The notes under the pieces are model-generated. The model made no database searches. It saw only the letters and a list, made by a program, of their open reading frames with translations, and was not told the origin of the DNA. DNA of 52,644 nucleotides from assembly GCA_934271655.1 (NCBI GenBank), contig CAKQRW010000018.1, positions 1 through 52,644 on the forward strand. The letters run 5' to 3'. Position numbers and translations under genes: made by a program. Shown here in pieces: positions 28,282 through 35,931 of this stretch. Within the stretch, counting starts at the first letter, position 1. Each line of letters starts with the position of its first letter. The stretch comes from an uncultured Bacteroidaceae bacterium (GTDB taxonomy: Bacteria; Bacteroidota; Bacteroidia; Bacteroidales; Bacteroidaceae).

Positions 28282-29703
28282 ATGGAAGAAAACAACAGAA
28301 CGAAAGAATTAGGCATCAAGCCCATCGGGCAACTATTGACAAAATACGCAGTTCCTGCCGTGGTGGCCATGACAGCCACATCACTCTACAACATAGTAGA
28401 CCGCGTGTTCATCGGCCGCATTCCCGACGTGGGCACCCTGTCACTCAGCGGACTGGCTGTCACCTTCCCTATCAGCAACCTCGGAGCAGCCTTTGGCGCC
28501 ATGGTAGGTGTAGGAGCCTCTACCATGATATCCATCAAGCTTGGACAGAAAGACACCAAGGCAGCAGAAAGAGTGCTGGGCAACCTCTTCACGCTCAACC
28601 TCATCATAGGCACACTGGTGGGCCTGCTCGGCATCGTCTTCATCGACCCTCTGCTCTATTTCTTCGGAGCTTCAGAGAATACCATACAGTATGCCCGCGA
28701 CTACATGCTCATCATCCTTATCGGCAATGTCATCTCACACATGTATCTCGGACTCAACAACGCCCTGCGAAGCACCGGACACCCCAACGCCGCCATGTCG
28801 GCCACTGTGATGGGCGTGATAGCCAACAGCATCCTCGACCCCATATTCATCTTCCAGCTCGGACTGGGTATCAAGGGCGCTGCCTACGCCACCGTGCTGG
28901 CGCAAGTGTTCACATTATGCTATGTCTTGTGGGTGCTCTCACGCAAAGACAAGAACGTCATATACCTACATTCTGGCATCTACAAACTGAAGAAGCAGAT
29001 AGTCAAGAACATACTCAGCATAGGCCTCTCGCCATTCTGCATGCAGCTGTGCGCCTGCCTTGTGGTCATACTCATCAACAAAGGACTCGCCAAGCACGGA
29101 GGCGACATAGCCATAGCCGCATACGGCATTGTGAACGGCATCACCTTCCTCTTCGTGATGGTAGTGATGGGCATCTGCCAGGGCATGCAGCCTATAGCTG
29201 GCTACAACTTCGGAGCGCAGCAGCCACAGCGTGTCAACGAAGTGCTCAAGAAAGCCATCGGCTTCGCAACCATAGTCATGTGCTGCTCTTTCCTCATCTG
29301 CGAGTTCATCCCGCATCTGCCAGTGATGATGTTCACCAGCGACCCCGAACTGACCGACATAACCATCACAGGCATGAAGATCATCGTCATCATGTCTCCT
29401 ATCGTCGGCTTCCAGATTGTGGTGGCCAACTTCTTCCAGAGCATCGGCATGGCCAAGAGGAGCATCTTCATCTCTGTGAGCAGACAACTCGTGCTCCTTG
29501 TGCCGTTCCTTCTCATCTTCCCTGAGATATGGGGCACTAAGGGCGTGTGGGCAAGCATATCCACAGCCGACGGACTGTCCACACTCATTGCAGCCGCCAT
29601 GCTCTGGCACTATTACAGCAAGCAGAACAGCATGCGCATGCCTAAGATAAGGATGAAGAGTACACTCTTGCGCACATTCTTCCACAACCGCGTGACACCA
29701 TAA
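28282..29703 (+). CDS. MATE-family multidrug/metabolite exporter
   Basis: A 473-residue inner-membrane antiporter of the MATE family with about 12 hydrophobic segments in two six-helix halves. The N-terminal GIKPIGQLLTKYAVPAVVAM and the segment YNIVDRVFIGRIPDVGTLSLSG are typical of the DinF/MepA-like branch. The second half repeats the pattern (GMQPIAGYNFGAQQPQRV). Substrates (cationic drugs or metabolites, exchanged for Na+ or H+) cannot be deduced. The start at 28282 (MEENNRTKELG) is preferred over an upstream in-frame ATG at 28162, which lies inside the repeat region and would add 40 unlikely residues. truA follows on the same strand after a 20-bp repeat array. Confidence 0.92.
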   Translation: MEENNRTKELGIKPIGQLLTKYAVPAVVAMTATSLYNIVDRVFIGRIPDVGTLSLSGLAVTFPISNLGAAFGAMVGVGASTMISIKLGQKDTKAAERVLGNLFTLNLIIGTLVGLLGIVFIDPLLYFFGASENTIQYARDYMLIILIGNVISHMYLGLNNALRSTGHPNAAMSATVMGVIANSILDPIFIFQLGLGIKGAAYATVLAQVFTLCYVLWVLSRKDKNVIYLHSGIYKLKKQIVKNILSIGLSPFCMQLCACLVVILINKGLAKHGGDIAIAAYGIVNGITFLFVMVVMGICQGMQPIAGYNFGAQQPQRVNEVLKKAIGFATIVMCCSFLICEFIPHLPVMMFTSDPELTDITITGMKIIVIMSPIVGFQIVVANFFQSIGMAKRSIFISVSRQLVLLVPFLLIFPEIWGTKGVWASISTADGLSTLIAAAMLWHYYSKQNSMRMPKIRMKSTLLRTFFHNRVTP

Positions 29704-29760
29704 GCGCGCAAGAAATACATGCTTGCGCCTACTGCACAAGAATAAAACCAGGGCACAAAC

Positions 29761-29839
29761 AAGCAGAACCGGAAACGCAAAAGCTGAACCGGAAACGTAA
29801 AAGCAAAACCGGAAACATAAAAGCTGAACCGGAACATAA
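29761..29839. repeat. 20-bp tandem repeat, 4 copies
   Basis: AAGCwGAACCGGAAACGCAA-like units start at 29761, 29781, 29801 and 29821 (the last is 19 bp), followed by decayed AGAACCAGA. The array is between the MATE and truA genes. Confidence 0.92.
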
Positions 29840-29881
29840 GCTAACAGAACCAGAGACACAAAACAAAACAGGATATCTCTC

Positions 29882-30655
29882 ATGCGATATTTCATCAACC
29901 TATCATACGACGGGGCTCGCTATCACGGATGGCAGATTCAGCCCAACGGCATCAGCGTGCAGGAGGTGCTCAACAAAGCTCTCTCCACCCTGCTCCGCGA
30001 AACCATAGAGGTGACCGGGGCTGGACGCACAGACGCAGGCGTCAACGCCAGCATGATGATAGCACATTTCGACAGCTCCAGACCGGCAGACAGCAACCTG
30101 GCCTACAAGCTCAACAAGTTTCTGCCATCCGACATTGTGATACACAGCATCAGGCCTGTGAACGGAGAGGCGCACGCCCGCTTCTCGGCCACTTCGCGCA
30201 CTTACCATTACTACATCATCACCGAGAAGAGCCCCTTTGAGCCATATGCCTACCGCTATCCTCAACAGCTCGACTTCTCGCTGATGAATCAGGCTGCCAA
30301 AGAGCTGTACCGCTACACCGACTTCACATCGTTCTCCAAACTGCACACAGATGTCAAGACCAACAACTGCAAGGTCACTCTCGCACAGTGGCGGCAAGTG
30401 AGCGGCATCAAATGGGAATTCACCATCACAGCCGACCGCTTCCTGCGCAACATGGTGCGGGCCATCGTGGGCACACTCATCGATGTGGGCAGGGGCGCCA
30501 TCACCATAGAGCAGTTCTGTCAGATTATCGAGAAGAAAGACCGCTGCTCGGCAGGCACATCCGTGCCCGGCAACGCCCTTTTCCTCTCAGACATCACATA
30601 CCCTGAGACGGTGTATGAGATGGAGAACACACAGGCTGAACAAGCACTCAAGTAG
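29882..30655 (+). CDS. truA: tRNA pseudouridine synthase A
   Basis: A 257-residue enzyme that makes pseudouridine at positions 38-40 of the tRNA anticodon arm. The catalytic Asp51 sits in GAGRTDAGV, YDGARYHGWQIQPN marks the N-terminus, and RFSATSRTYHYYI and FLRNMVRAIVGTLIDVGRG are conserved blocks further on. Most relatives read GRTDAGVHA; this one has Asn in place of that His (GVNAS). Length is normal, and the ATG at 29882 gives the standard start (MRYFINLSYDG). The last codons and stop (EQALK-stop) are repeated 67 bp downstream. An EamA transporter gene follows on the same strand. Confidence 0.96.
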   Translation: MRYFINLSYDGARYHGWQIQPNGISVQEVLNKALSTLLRETIEVTGAGRTDAGVNASMMIAHFDSSRPADSNLAYKLNKFLPSDIVIHSIRPVNGEAHARFSATSRTYHYYIITEKSPFEPYAYRYPQQLDFSLMNQAAKELYRYTDFTSFSKLHTDVKTNNCKVTLAQWRQVSGIKWEFTITADRFLRNMVRAIVGTLIDVGRGAITIEQFCQIIEKKDRCSAGTSVPGNALFLSDITYPETVYEMENTQAEQALK

Positions 30656-30732
30656 GCATGTCCACCAGCCTCAACGAGCTGCGCATCTGCGGAATCGTAG
30701 CCCAGAACAAGCACTCAAGTAGCATGTCCACC
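30638..30732. repeat. Copy of the truA 3' end, 67 bp downstream
   Basis: GAACAAGCACTCAAGTAG, the truA end with its stop codon, begins at 30638 and recurs at 30705, each followed by (G)CATGTCCACC. The total match is about 28 bp with one indel. The intervening bases are unrelated. Confidence 0.92.
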
Positions 30733-30808
30733 CGTGGCATGCTACGCTTCTTTTCAAGAAAAAAGCATTTTTCATTGAACACATACTCACAAACAGCATC
30801 AGAAACAC

Positions 30809-31726
30809 ATGTGGTTATTATTAGCATTCGTATCAGCATGCCTGCTCGGATTCTACGACGTCTTTAAGAAGCAGTCGCTCAAGGCCAACGCCGTGATCCC
30901 AGTCTTGCTGCTCAACACACTCTTCTCCTCGCTCATCTTCGTGCCCTTCATCGTGCTCTCAGCGCAAGGCAGCATCAGCGAGGACAGCATCTTCTACACC
31001 CACTCCTACGGATGGGAAGAGCACAAGTACATACTCATCAAGTCGTTCATAGTCCTAAGCAGTTGGCTGTTGGCATACTTCGGACTGAAGCACCTGCCGC
31101 TCACCATCGTCGGGCCTATCAACGCCACGCGCCCCGTGATGGTGCTTATAGGCGCGCTCACCTTCTTTGCCGAAAAGCTCAACCTGTGGCAATGGATTGG
31201 TGTCATCATCGCCATGGCCGGACTCTACATGCTCTCGCGCTCCAGCAAGAAGGAGGGCATTGACTTCAAGCACAACAAGTGGATCATCTTCGTCATCCTC
31301 GCCAATGTGCTCGGAGCCATCTCAGGCCTCTATGACAAGTTTCTCATGGCTTCGCCCGAAAATCACGGAGTGGGTCTCGACAAGATGGCCGTGCAGTCAT
31401 GGTACAACATCTACCAGTTCTTCATGATGCTGGCCATGCTCCTGCTGCTGTGGTGGCCCACGAGACACAAGACCACACCTTTCCAGTGGAAATGGAGCAT
31501 CATACTCATCAGCGTCTTCCTCTCCGCCGCCGACTTCGTCTACTTCTACGCCCTGTCGCTCGACGGAGCCATGATATCCATTGTCTCCATGGTGCGCCGA
31601 GGCAGCGTCATCGTCAGTTTCCTCTTCGGTGCCATAGCCTTCCATGAGAAGAACCTCAAGTCGAAGGTCATCGACCTGGCTCTCGTGCTGCTCTCCATGC
31701 TCTTCCTGTTCATCGGAAGCAGATGA
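30809..31726 (+). CDS. EamA-family (DMT superfamily) transporter
   Basis: A 305-residue inner-membrane protein with ten predicted membrane segments arranged as two EamA repeats of about 140 residues, the standard plan of drug/metabolite transporters. Landmarks are FVSACLLGFYDVFKKQSLKAN at the start, the end of repeat one around GPINATRPVMVLIGALTFFAEKL, and GAMISIVSMVRRGSVIVSFLFGAIAFHEK in repeat two. The substrate is not visible from sequence; amino acids, nucleosides or sugars phosphates are all known for the superfamily. It follows truA by 153 bp and is convergent with the PAP2 gene. The 650 bp between them hold three repeat arrays and a long hairpin. Confidence 0.88.
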   Translation: MWLLLAFVSACLLGFYDVFKKQSLKANAVIPVLLLNTLFSSLIFVPFIVLSAQGSISEDSIFYTHSYGWEEHKYILIKSFIVLSSWLLAYFGLKHLPLTIVGPINATRPVMVLIGALTFFAEKLNLWQWIGVIIAMAGLYMLSRSSKKEGIDFKHNKWIIFVILANVLGAISGLYDKFLMASPENHGVGLDKMAVQSWYNIYQFFMMLAMLLLLWWPTRHKTTPFQWKWSIILISVFLSAADFVYFYALSLDGAMISIVSMVRRGSVIVSFLFGAIAFHEKNLKSKVIDLALVLLSMLFLFIGSR

Positions 31727-31779
31727 GGCAGACGCTCCTGCTTCATTCTTCGCGCATGAACAGCATCCGATGAAAAAAA

Positions 31780-31842
31780 CATGGCTCATGACACAGAAAG
31801 CACGGTTCATGACATAGAAAGCATGACTCATTACACAGACAT
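31780..31842. repeat. 21-bp tandem repeat, 3 copies
   Basis: Units CATGGCTCATGACACAGAAA(G), CACGGTTCATGACATAGAAA(G) and CATGACTCATTACACAGACA(T) start at 31780, 31801 and 31822. They lie downstream of the EamA gene. Confidence 0.88.
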
Positions 31843-31863
31843 TAGTAAAAAGTATTGCTGCAC

Positions 31864-31951
31864 AAAGCGCCAAAGCGCCAAATCATTGCTTATTTTATCA
31901 ATATTACTTTGTCATATTGATATCTGCTATGATTTGACACCTTGGCGCTTT
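31864..31951. other. Long imperfect hairpin between convergent genes
   Basis: An outer 10-bp stem AAAGCGCCAA/TTGGCGCTTT (31864-31873 and 31942-31951) encloses a 6-bp stem AAATCA/TGATTT and a 9-bp stem TATCAATAT/ATATTGATA, separated by internal loops. T-rich sequence follows on the + strand. It could be the EamA-gene terminator, a structured RNA or a relic of a small inverted-repeat element. Confidence 0.65.
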
Positions 31952-32018
31952 TTGTACTTTGTTCGAGATTTGTCAAGGGTAACGTTATGACCATTGCGAG
32001 ATTTTAGCAGGTCTTTCG

Positions 32019-32095
32019 CATGATTATCCTAAGGATTCCACATGATTATCCTAAGGATTCCACATGATTATCCTAAGGATTCCGCATGATTATCG
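32019..32095. repeat. 22-bp tandem repeat, 3.5 copies
   Basis: CATGATTATCCTAAGGATTC-led units start at 32019, 32041, 32063 and (partial) 32085. The unit contains the near-palindrome ATCCTAAGGAT. Non-coding. Confidence 0.95.
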
Positions 32096-32234
32096 TTAGA
32101 GATTCTTTGTTCCATTTTCATATAAGCAAGCGTTCTAAATCATTCAAGCATTTTTTAAAGTTACGCTACACGCATCATGCAAGCAGAAAGATAGTAATGA
32201 AGGTCCGCGAGAAAGAGGGAAAAAACTATCCCCA

Positions 32235-32403
32235 CTTCTTCTCAGAAAAGCACCTTCCACACTTCTTTCATCCAGACACAGATGCGTAGTGTCTTTTTTT
32301 TCTGCTTCTCAAAACAGCATCTTTCACATTTCTCTCATCCCGACACAGATGCATGTTATCTTTTTTTCTGCTTCTCAAAACAGTATCTTCCACACTGTGC
32401 CCA
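32235..32403. repeat. 66/67-bp tandem repeat derived from the PAP2 gene 3' end, 3 copies
   Basis: CTGCTTCTCAAAACAG-type cores begin at 32235 (decayed), 32302 and 32368. Each is followed by ATCTTyCACAyT sequence and, in the first two, by GACACAGATGC and a T-run. The copy at 32368 is the 3' end of the PAP2 gene, including its stop codon at 32375-32377. The others extend the pattern downstream of the gene. Confidence 0.9.
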
Positions 32404-33769
32404 TGGAATAGCGGTTGGGCATCAAGTCGGAGAATGTGTGAAAATAGTCAAAGACAAAGCCGAAAACATAGTTATCTGTGGCAAGACACTCATATGTCAT
32501 GCCCGCTCCACACTCAAACTTGTTCTCTGACGGGATGGCATACACGTCCTGGCAAGGAGCTGCAGCCACAGCACTGCTGACCACCTCACCCTGCCGATGG
32601 CACTCCACCTCACTCATTGATATGCTGTTGCTCATGCGCATGCCCATGAAGGCACGTAAGCCCACACGCTTGCTCAGTCCCATGGGCACCGACCAGCGAC
32701 CGCCCATGTCGACATGCACCATGCGGAAATTGTCGCCTGTGTACACGCAATCATCGCTATACACCTTGGTCTGCGCCTCTGTCAGTCGGGTCATGATGTC
32801 GAGCGACCATGATGGAGTGACCGACCACGTGGCGTCGAAGCCTGTGGAGAGTGCGGCCCCCACCTTGATGACAGCATCGCCCTGCTCTATCTTTCTGTTG
32901 CCCACCTCGGTGCCTGCCAGTAACGACAATCCAGAAGTGCCGTTCATGAAGCGCATGGCGCGGTTGAGATCCTTCATGCGTACCTCAGGCCTGTTGATTC
33001 CGTCCGCCCCAAATATCTTGTCTGTAAGGAAATAGGCCAGGTTGGTGCCCACCATGCCTATGCCCGCCCCTGTGTAGAGATCGTTTATCCAATGGCGGTT
33101 GTGCTGCATGCGCAGCAACTGCGTGCCCGTGGCTGTGGCATAGCCTCCCACGGTGATCCATGGCGACAGATAGCCATACTCGCGGCTCAGTATTGTGGCT
33201 GAGGCGAAAGCCAGGGTGGCATGGCCTGAAGGAAAGGAATGGTCATCGGACATGTCGGGGCGTGTCTCGCTGACCGTATGCTTCAGCAACTGCGACGCGC
33301 CGAAAGAGATGCCCAGGGCCATGGCGTTGGCTGTGAGCATACGCTCTGTCTTGGAGCGGCTATTCACTCCTGCAGCCTTCAGCAGCCATGTGGCGGCCAG
33401 CGGAGCGCCTCCCACCGCATAGTCGTTCCACTTGTGCACTTCGTCCTTATGGCTGAAGAGAGCCTTGTGCTTGATGAAGCTGTGCTCTGTGCCCGTGAAG
33501 ATGAGTCCGCGAAGGAGAGGGAATATGCCCTCAGTGGAGAAAGACATTTCCTTCTTCATGACTGTCTCGTTATACCGCTCCACCACTTCTTTCACTTCTT
33601 TTACCTGCTTCTCCTTCTCACTCTGGCGCATGATGGAGTCTATCTGGGCCAGATAACTGGAGTCGAGGACGGCAGGCTGGCGTGTGGCCGAAGCTTCATT
33701 CTGAGCCTGGGCCATAGTGGCGCACAGGAAGATGCACAACGGCAGGATGAACAAATATCGGGGTTTCAT
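32375..33769 (-). CDS. PAP2-family phosphatase with a C-terminal outer-membrane-like domain
   Basis: A 464-residue exported protein with a signal peptide (MKPRYLFILPLCIFLCATMAQAQ). The start at 33769 is chosen to place it at the N-terminus. A linker with coiled-coil character (REVVERYNETVMKK-like, residues ~45-80) precedes the PAP2 core: the K-x6-R region near 140, PSGHATLAFAS near 180 and LRMQHNRHWINDLYTGAGIG near 215-230. These are the three phosphatase motifs, with both catalytic His present. From about residue 275 the sequence alternates polar and hydrophobic residues in amphipathic strands, ends in Phe (..WKILF), and looks like an outer-membrane barrel. A lipid A or undecaprenyl-phosphate phosphatase role is possible but not shown. 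Its 3' end is tandemly copied. Confidence 0.87.
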   Translation of the reverse strand: MKPRYLFILPLCIFLCATMAQAQNEASATRQPAVLDSSYLAQIDSIMRQSEKEKQVKEVKEVVERYNETVMKKEMSFSTEGIFPLLRGLIFTGTEHSFIKHKALFSHKDEVHKWNDYAVGGAPLAATWLLKAAGVNSRSKTERMLTANAMALGISFGASQLLKHTVSETRPDMSDDHSFPSGHATLAFASATILSREYGYLSPWITVGGYATATGTQLLRMQHNRHWINDLYTGAGIGMVGTNLAYFLTDKIFGADGINRPEVRMKDLNRAMRFMNGTSGLSLLAGTEVGNRKIEQGDAVIKVGAALSTGFDATWSVTPSWSLDIMTRLTEAQTKVYSDDCVYTGDNFRMVHVDMGGRWSVPMGLSKRVGLRAFMGMRMSNSISMSEVECHRQGEVVSSAVAAAPCQDVYAIPSENKFECGAGMTYECLATDNYVFGFVFDYFHTFSDLMPNRYSMGTVWKILF

Positions 33770-33786
33770 GGGGTATGAATTGTTTA

Positions 33787-33880
33787 GCAGGTGCACACGA
33801 TTATCTTTATATAAGGTGCACACAGTTATTGCAGGTGCACACGATTATCTTTACATAAGGTGCACACGATTATTGTACAC
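33787..33880. repeat. 44-bp repeat built from GTGCACAC boxes
   Basis: AGGTGCACACGATTATCTTT occurs at about 33789 and 33833, a 44-bp step. GTGCACAC itself (with palindromic GTGCAC) recurs at 33791, 33817, 33835 and 33861. It lies directly upstream of the PAP2 gene, so it could be an operator as well as a repeat. The rest of 33770-34082 holds only the aldolase terminator. Confidence 0.85.
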
Positions 33881-33960
33881 CAAGCAAGTGCTCAAATCAT
33901 GTGATTGCACCAATGCAAGCATCTCTCATTCCTTGAGCGTCTGCTTAATTGGCATATACA

Positions 33961-34003
33961 AAAAAATGCCTGCCTGGCAACACAATCGTAGCACAGGCAG
34001 GCA
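33961..34003 (-). terminator. Intrinsic terminator of the aldolase gene
   Basis: Arms 33967-33976 (TGCCTGCCTG) and 33994-34003 (CAGGCAGGCA) pair perfectly. Read on the minus strand, the hairpin is followed by a T-run at 33966-33960. It lies about 80 bp past the aldolase stop. Confidence 0.85.
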
Positions 34004-34082
34004 TAAAACGGTCATTGCAGCGTATCGTCTGCAGGCACACGCATTGACGCATGTGCCCAGACGTGCTGACAAAAATTCTTTT

Positions 34083-35084
34083 TTACTGCTGAGCGAGCTT
34101 GCCGTCAGAACCGAGCACATTCACAATCTTGTGGATGTACATCTTCTTCATGTTCTCACGAGCTGGCTTCAGGTACTGACGTGGGTCGAAGTCACCTGGG
34201 TGCTCAGCGAGGTGCTTGCGGATAGCAGCAGTCATGGCGAGACGTGAGTCTGAGTCGATGTTGATCTTGCAAACAGCCGACTTAGCAGCCTGACGGAGCT
34301 GATCCTCTGGGATACCGATAGCAGCCTCGAGGTGGCCACCATACTGGTTGATAGTGTTAACCTCCTCCATTGGAACTGAAGAAGAGCCGTGGAGAACGAT
34401 TGGGAATCCAGGAAGCTTCTTCTCGATCTCAGCGAGAACGTCGAATGCGAGTGGTGGTGGAACGAGAACGCCGTTCACGAGTGTGCACTGCTCTGGAGTG
34501 AACTTGTGTGCTCCGTGAGATGTGCCGATAGAGATAGCGAGTGAGTCGCAGCCTGTGCGAGTAGCGAAGTCGATGACCTCCTCTGGCTTAGTGTAGTGAG
34601 ACTCAGCTGCAACAACCTCGTCCTCTACGCCTGCGAGCACGCCAAGCTCAGCCTCTACAGTCACGTCATACTGGTGAGCGTAGTCAACAACCTTTCTTGT
34701 GAGAGCGATGTTCTCCTCGTATGGGAGTGAAGAGCCATCGATCATTACAGAAGAGAAGCCGTTGTCGATGCAGTCCTTGCAAAGCTCGAAAGTGTCTCCG
34801 TGGTCGAGGTGGAGAACGATCTCAGGATGCTCGCATCCGAGCTCCTTTGCGTACTCTACAGCGCCCTTAGCGAGGTTGCGGAGGATAGTGCCGTTGGCAT
34901 AGTTGCGCGCGCCCTTAGAAACCTGCATGATTACTGGAGACTTTGTCTCTACTGCAGCCATAACGATAGCCTGCATCTGCTCCATTGTGTTGAAATTGAA
35001 AGCTGGAATAGCGTATCCGCCATTGATAGCTCTCTTGAACATCTCGCGAGTGTTCACGAGACCAAGTTCTTTGTAGCTTACCAT
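34083..35084 (-). CDS. fba: Fructose-bisphosphate aldolase, class II
   Basis: A 333-residue zinc-dependent aldolase that splits fructose 1,6-bisphosphate into glyceraldehyde 3-phosphate and dihydroxyacetone phosphate in glycolysis, and runs in reverse in gluconeogenesis. Visible are the zinc and catalytic region LHLDHGDTFELC (about residues 89-100), the second zinc ligands in ETKPEEVIDF-like and GTSHGAHKF segments, and the phosphate-binding VLHGSSSVPMEEV. The length of about 334 and NFNTMEQMQAIV near the start match the Bacteroidetes type. Codon use appears strongly biased, as for a highly expressed gene. A -7 box far upstream (35329-35336) implies a leader of roughly 240 nt, and a strong terminator lies downstream at 33961-34003. 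Confidence 0.96.
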   Translation of the reverse strand: MVSYKELGLVNTREMFKRAINGGYAIPAFNFNTMEQMQAIVMAAVETKSPVIMQVSKGARNYANGTILRNLAKGAVEYAKELGCEHPEIVLHLDHGDTFELCKDCIDNGFSSVMIDGSSLPYEENIALTRKVVDYAHQYDVTVEAELGVLAGVEDEVVAAESHYTKPEEVIDFATRTGCDSLAISIGTSHGAHKFTPEQCTLVNGVLVPPPLAFDVLAEIEKKLPGFPIVLHGSSSVPMEEVNTINQYGGHLEAAIGIPEDQLRQAAKSAVCKINIDSDSRLAMTAAIRKHLAEHPGDFDPRQYLKPARENMKKMYIHKIVNVLGSDGKLAQQ

Positions 35085-35164
35085 AATTGTTTATTTTTAA
35101 TAATTAAAATAAGATATACTTTCTTCCCTTACATTATATATAATATATGTATATATTCCAGGCT

Positions 35165-35205
35165 GGCACACCATGCATCCTGGCAGACACGCCATGCATC
35201 ATGCC
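35165..35205. repeat. 21-bp imperfect direct repeat in the aldolase leader
   Basis: CCATGCATC occurs at 35171 and 35192, each preceded by a related GGCACA/AGACACG segment, a 21-bp step. It falls in the presumed untranslated leader of fba. Confidence 0.6.
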
Positions 35206-35328
35206 ACTGCAGTAATGTCAGCCCGCGCGCTGCGCGAGCCTTTCTCCCGCCCCTGTTCTCGCCGCATGTCCTATTCTCTTACAAAGAGTCACGGCGCATG
35301 CCGTCAGGGCCTGTCTGGAAATCGAGTA

Positions 35329-35336
35329 CAAAGGTA
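35329..35336 (-). promoter_or_regulatory. Candidate -7 element for the aldolase gene
   Basis: On the minus strand this reads TACCTTTG, a perfect TAnnTTTG. The -33 region is T-rich but lacks an exact TTTG. It would start transcription near 35322, about 240 nt before the fba start codon. Confidence 0.5.
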
Positions 35337-35430
35337 ATTGAAAAAAATGAAAAACAGGCACAGATAAGGATAAAAAAAAACGTGCTGCCCTATCTTTTTT
35401 ATAAAGTTTAGGAAAAAAGACCATTTTTGT

Positions 35431-35461
35431 TTTGCACGTATGATAAAAAGTCGTACCTTTG
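35431..35461 (+). promoter_or_regulatory. rpmE2 promoter (TTTG-N19-TACCTTTG)
   Basis: TTTG at 35431-35434 and TACCTTTG at 35454-35461 are spaced by 19 bp, an exact consensus. It drives rpmE2 with a leader of about 80 nt and is divergent from the aldolase -7 candidate. Confidence 0.85.
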
Positions 35462-35464
35462 CAT

Positions 35465-35480
35465 CGCTTTACACAAAGCG
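35465..35480 (+). promoter_or_regulatory. Leader hairpin upstream of rpmE2
   Basis: CGCTTT/AAAGCG arms (35465-35470 and 35475-35480) with a 4-base loop stand right at the presumed transcript start. This could be a 5'-stabilising hairpin or an autoregulatory site for L31. Confidence 0.45.
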
Positions 35481-35547
35481 CAAGAGATAATTAACTTATT
35501 GTCACCAGCAATAATTTTATTTGACTGTATAAAACAATAAAAAACAA

Positions 35548-35802
35548 ATGAAAAAAGGTATTCATCCAGAAAACTATCGCACAGTGATCTTCAAGGATAT
35601 GTCCAACGGCGATATGTTCCTCTCACGCTCTACTGCAAAGTCTAACGACACAGACGTGTTCGAAGGCGTAGAGTATCCAGTAATCAAGATTGAAATTTCT
35701 TCAACTTCTCACCCATTCTACACAGGTAAGGCTAAGCTCGTTGACACAGCAGGTCGCGTGGACAAGTTCATGAACCGCTACGCAGCAATGAAGAAGAAGT
35801 AA
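35548..35802 (+). CDS. rpmE2: 50S ribosomal protein L31 type B
   Basis: An 84-residue large-subunit ribosomal protein of the L31 type B class, which lies at the central protuberance and bridges the subunits. It begins MKKGIHPENYRTVIFKDMSN and ends in a basic tail (RYAAMKKK). The CxxC zinc-binding cysteines of type A L31 are absent, so this is the zinc-independent form. Many bacteria use that form when zinc is scarce; in Bacteroidetes it is commonly the only L31. It has its own strong promoter (35431-35461), a leader hairpin and a perfect terminator (35821-35852), so it is a single-gene unit. Confidence 0.97.
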   Translation: MKKGIHPENYRTVIFKDMSNGDMFLSRSTAKSNDTDVFEGVEYPVIKIEISSTSHPFYTGKAKLVDTAGRVDKFMNRYAAMKKK

Positions 35803-35820
35803 TCACTGAAATACCAAAAG

Positions 35821-35852
35821 AAAAAAGGATCTTCCGCTGGAAGTTCCTTTTT
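35821..35852 (+). terminator. Intrinsic terminator of rpmE2
   Basis: AAAAAAGGA pairs with TCCTTTTTT, with an inner CTTCC/GGAAG stem and a 3-base loop, followed by a run of T. It lies 19 bp past the rpmE2 stop codon. Confidence 0.9.
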
Positions 35853-35931
35853 TTATTTTCTGGCATGCAGCCAAACACCACATTCCACCCATGCCACAAA
35901 AGACATACTAACAAAAAAAATACCCCAAGCC

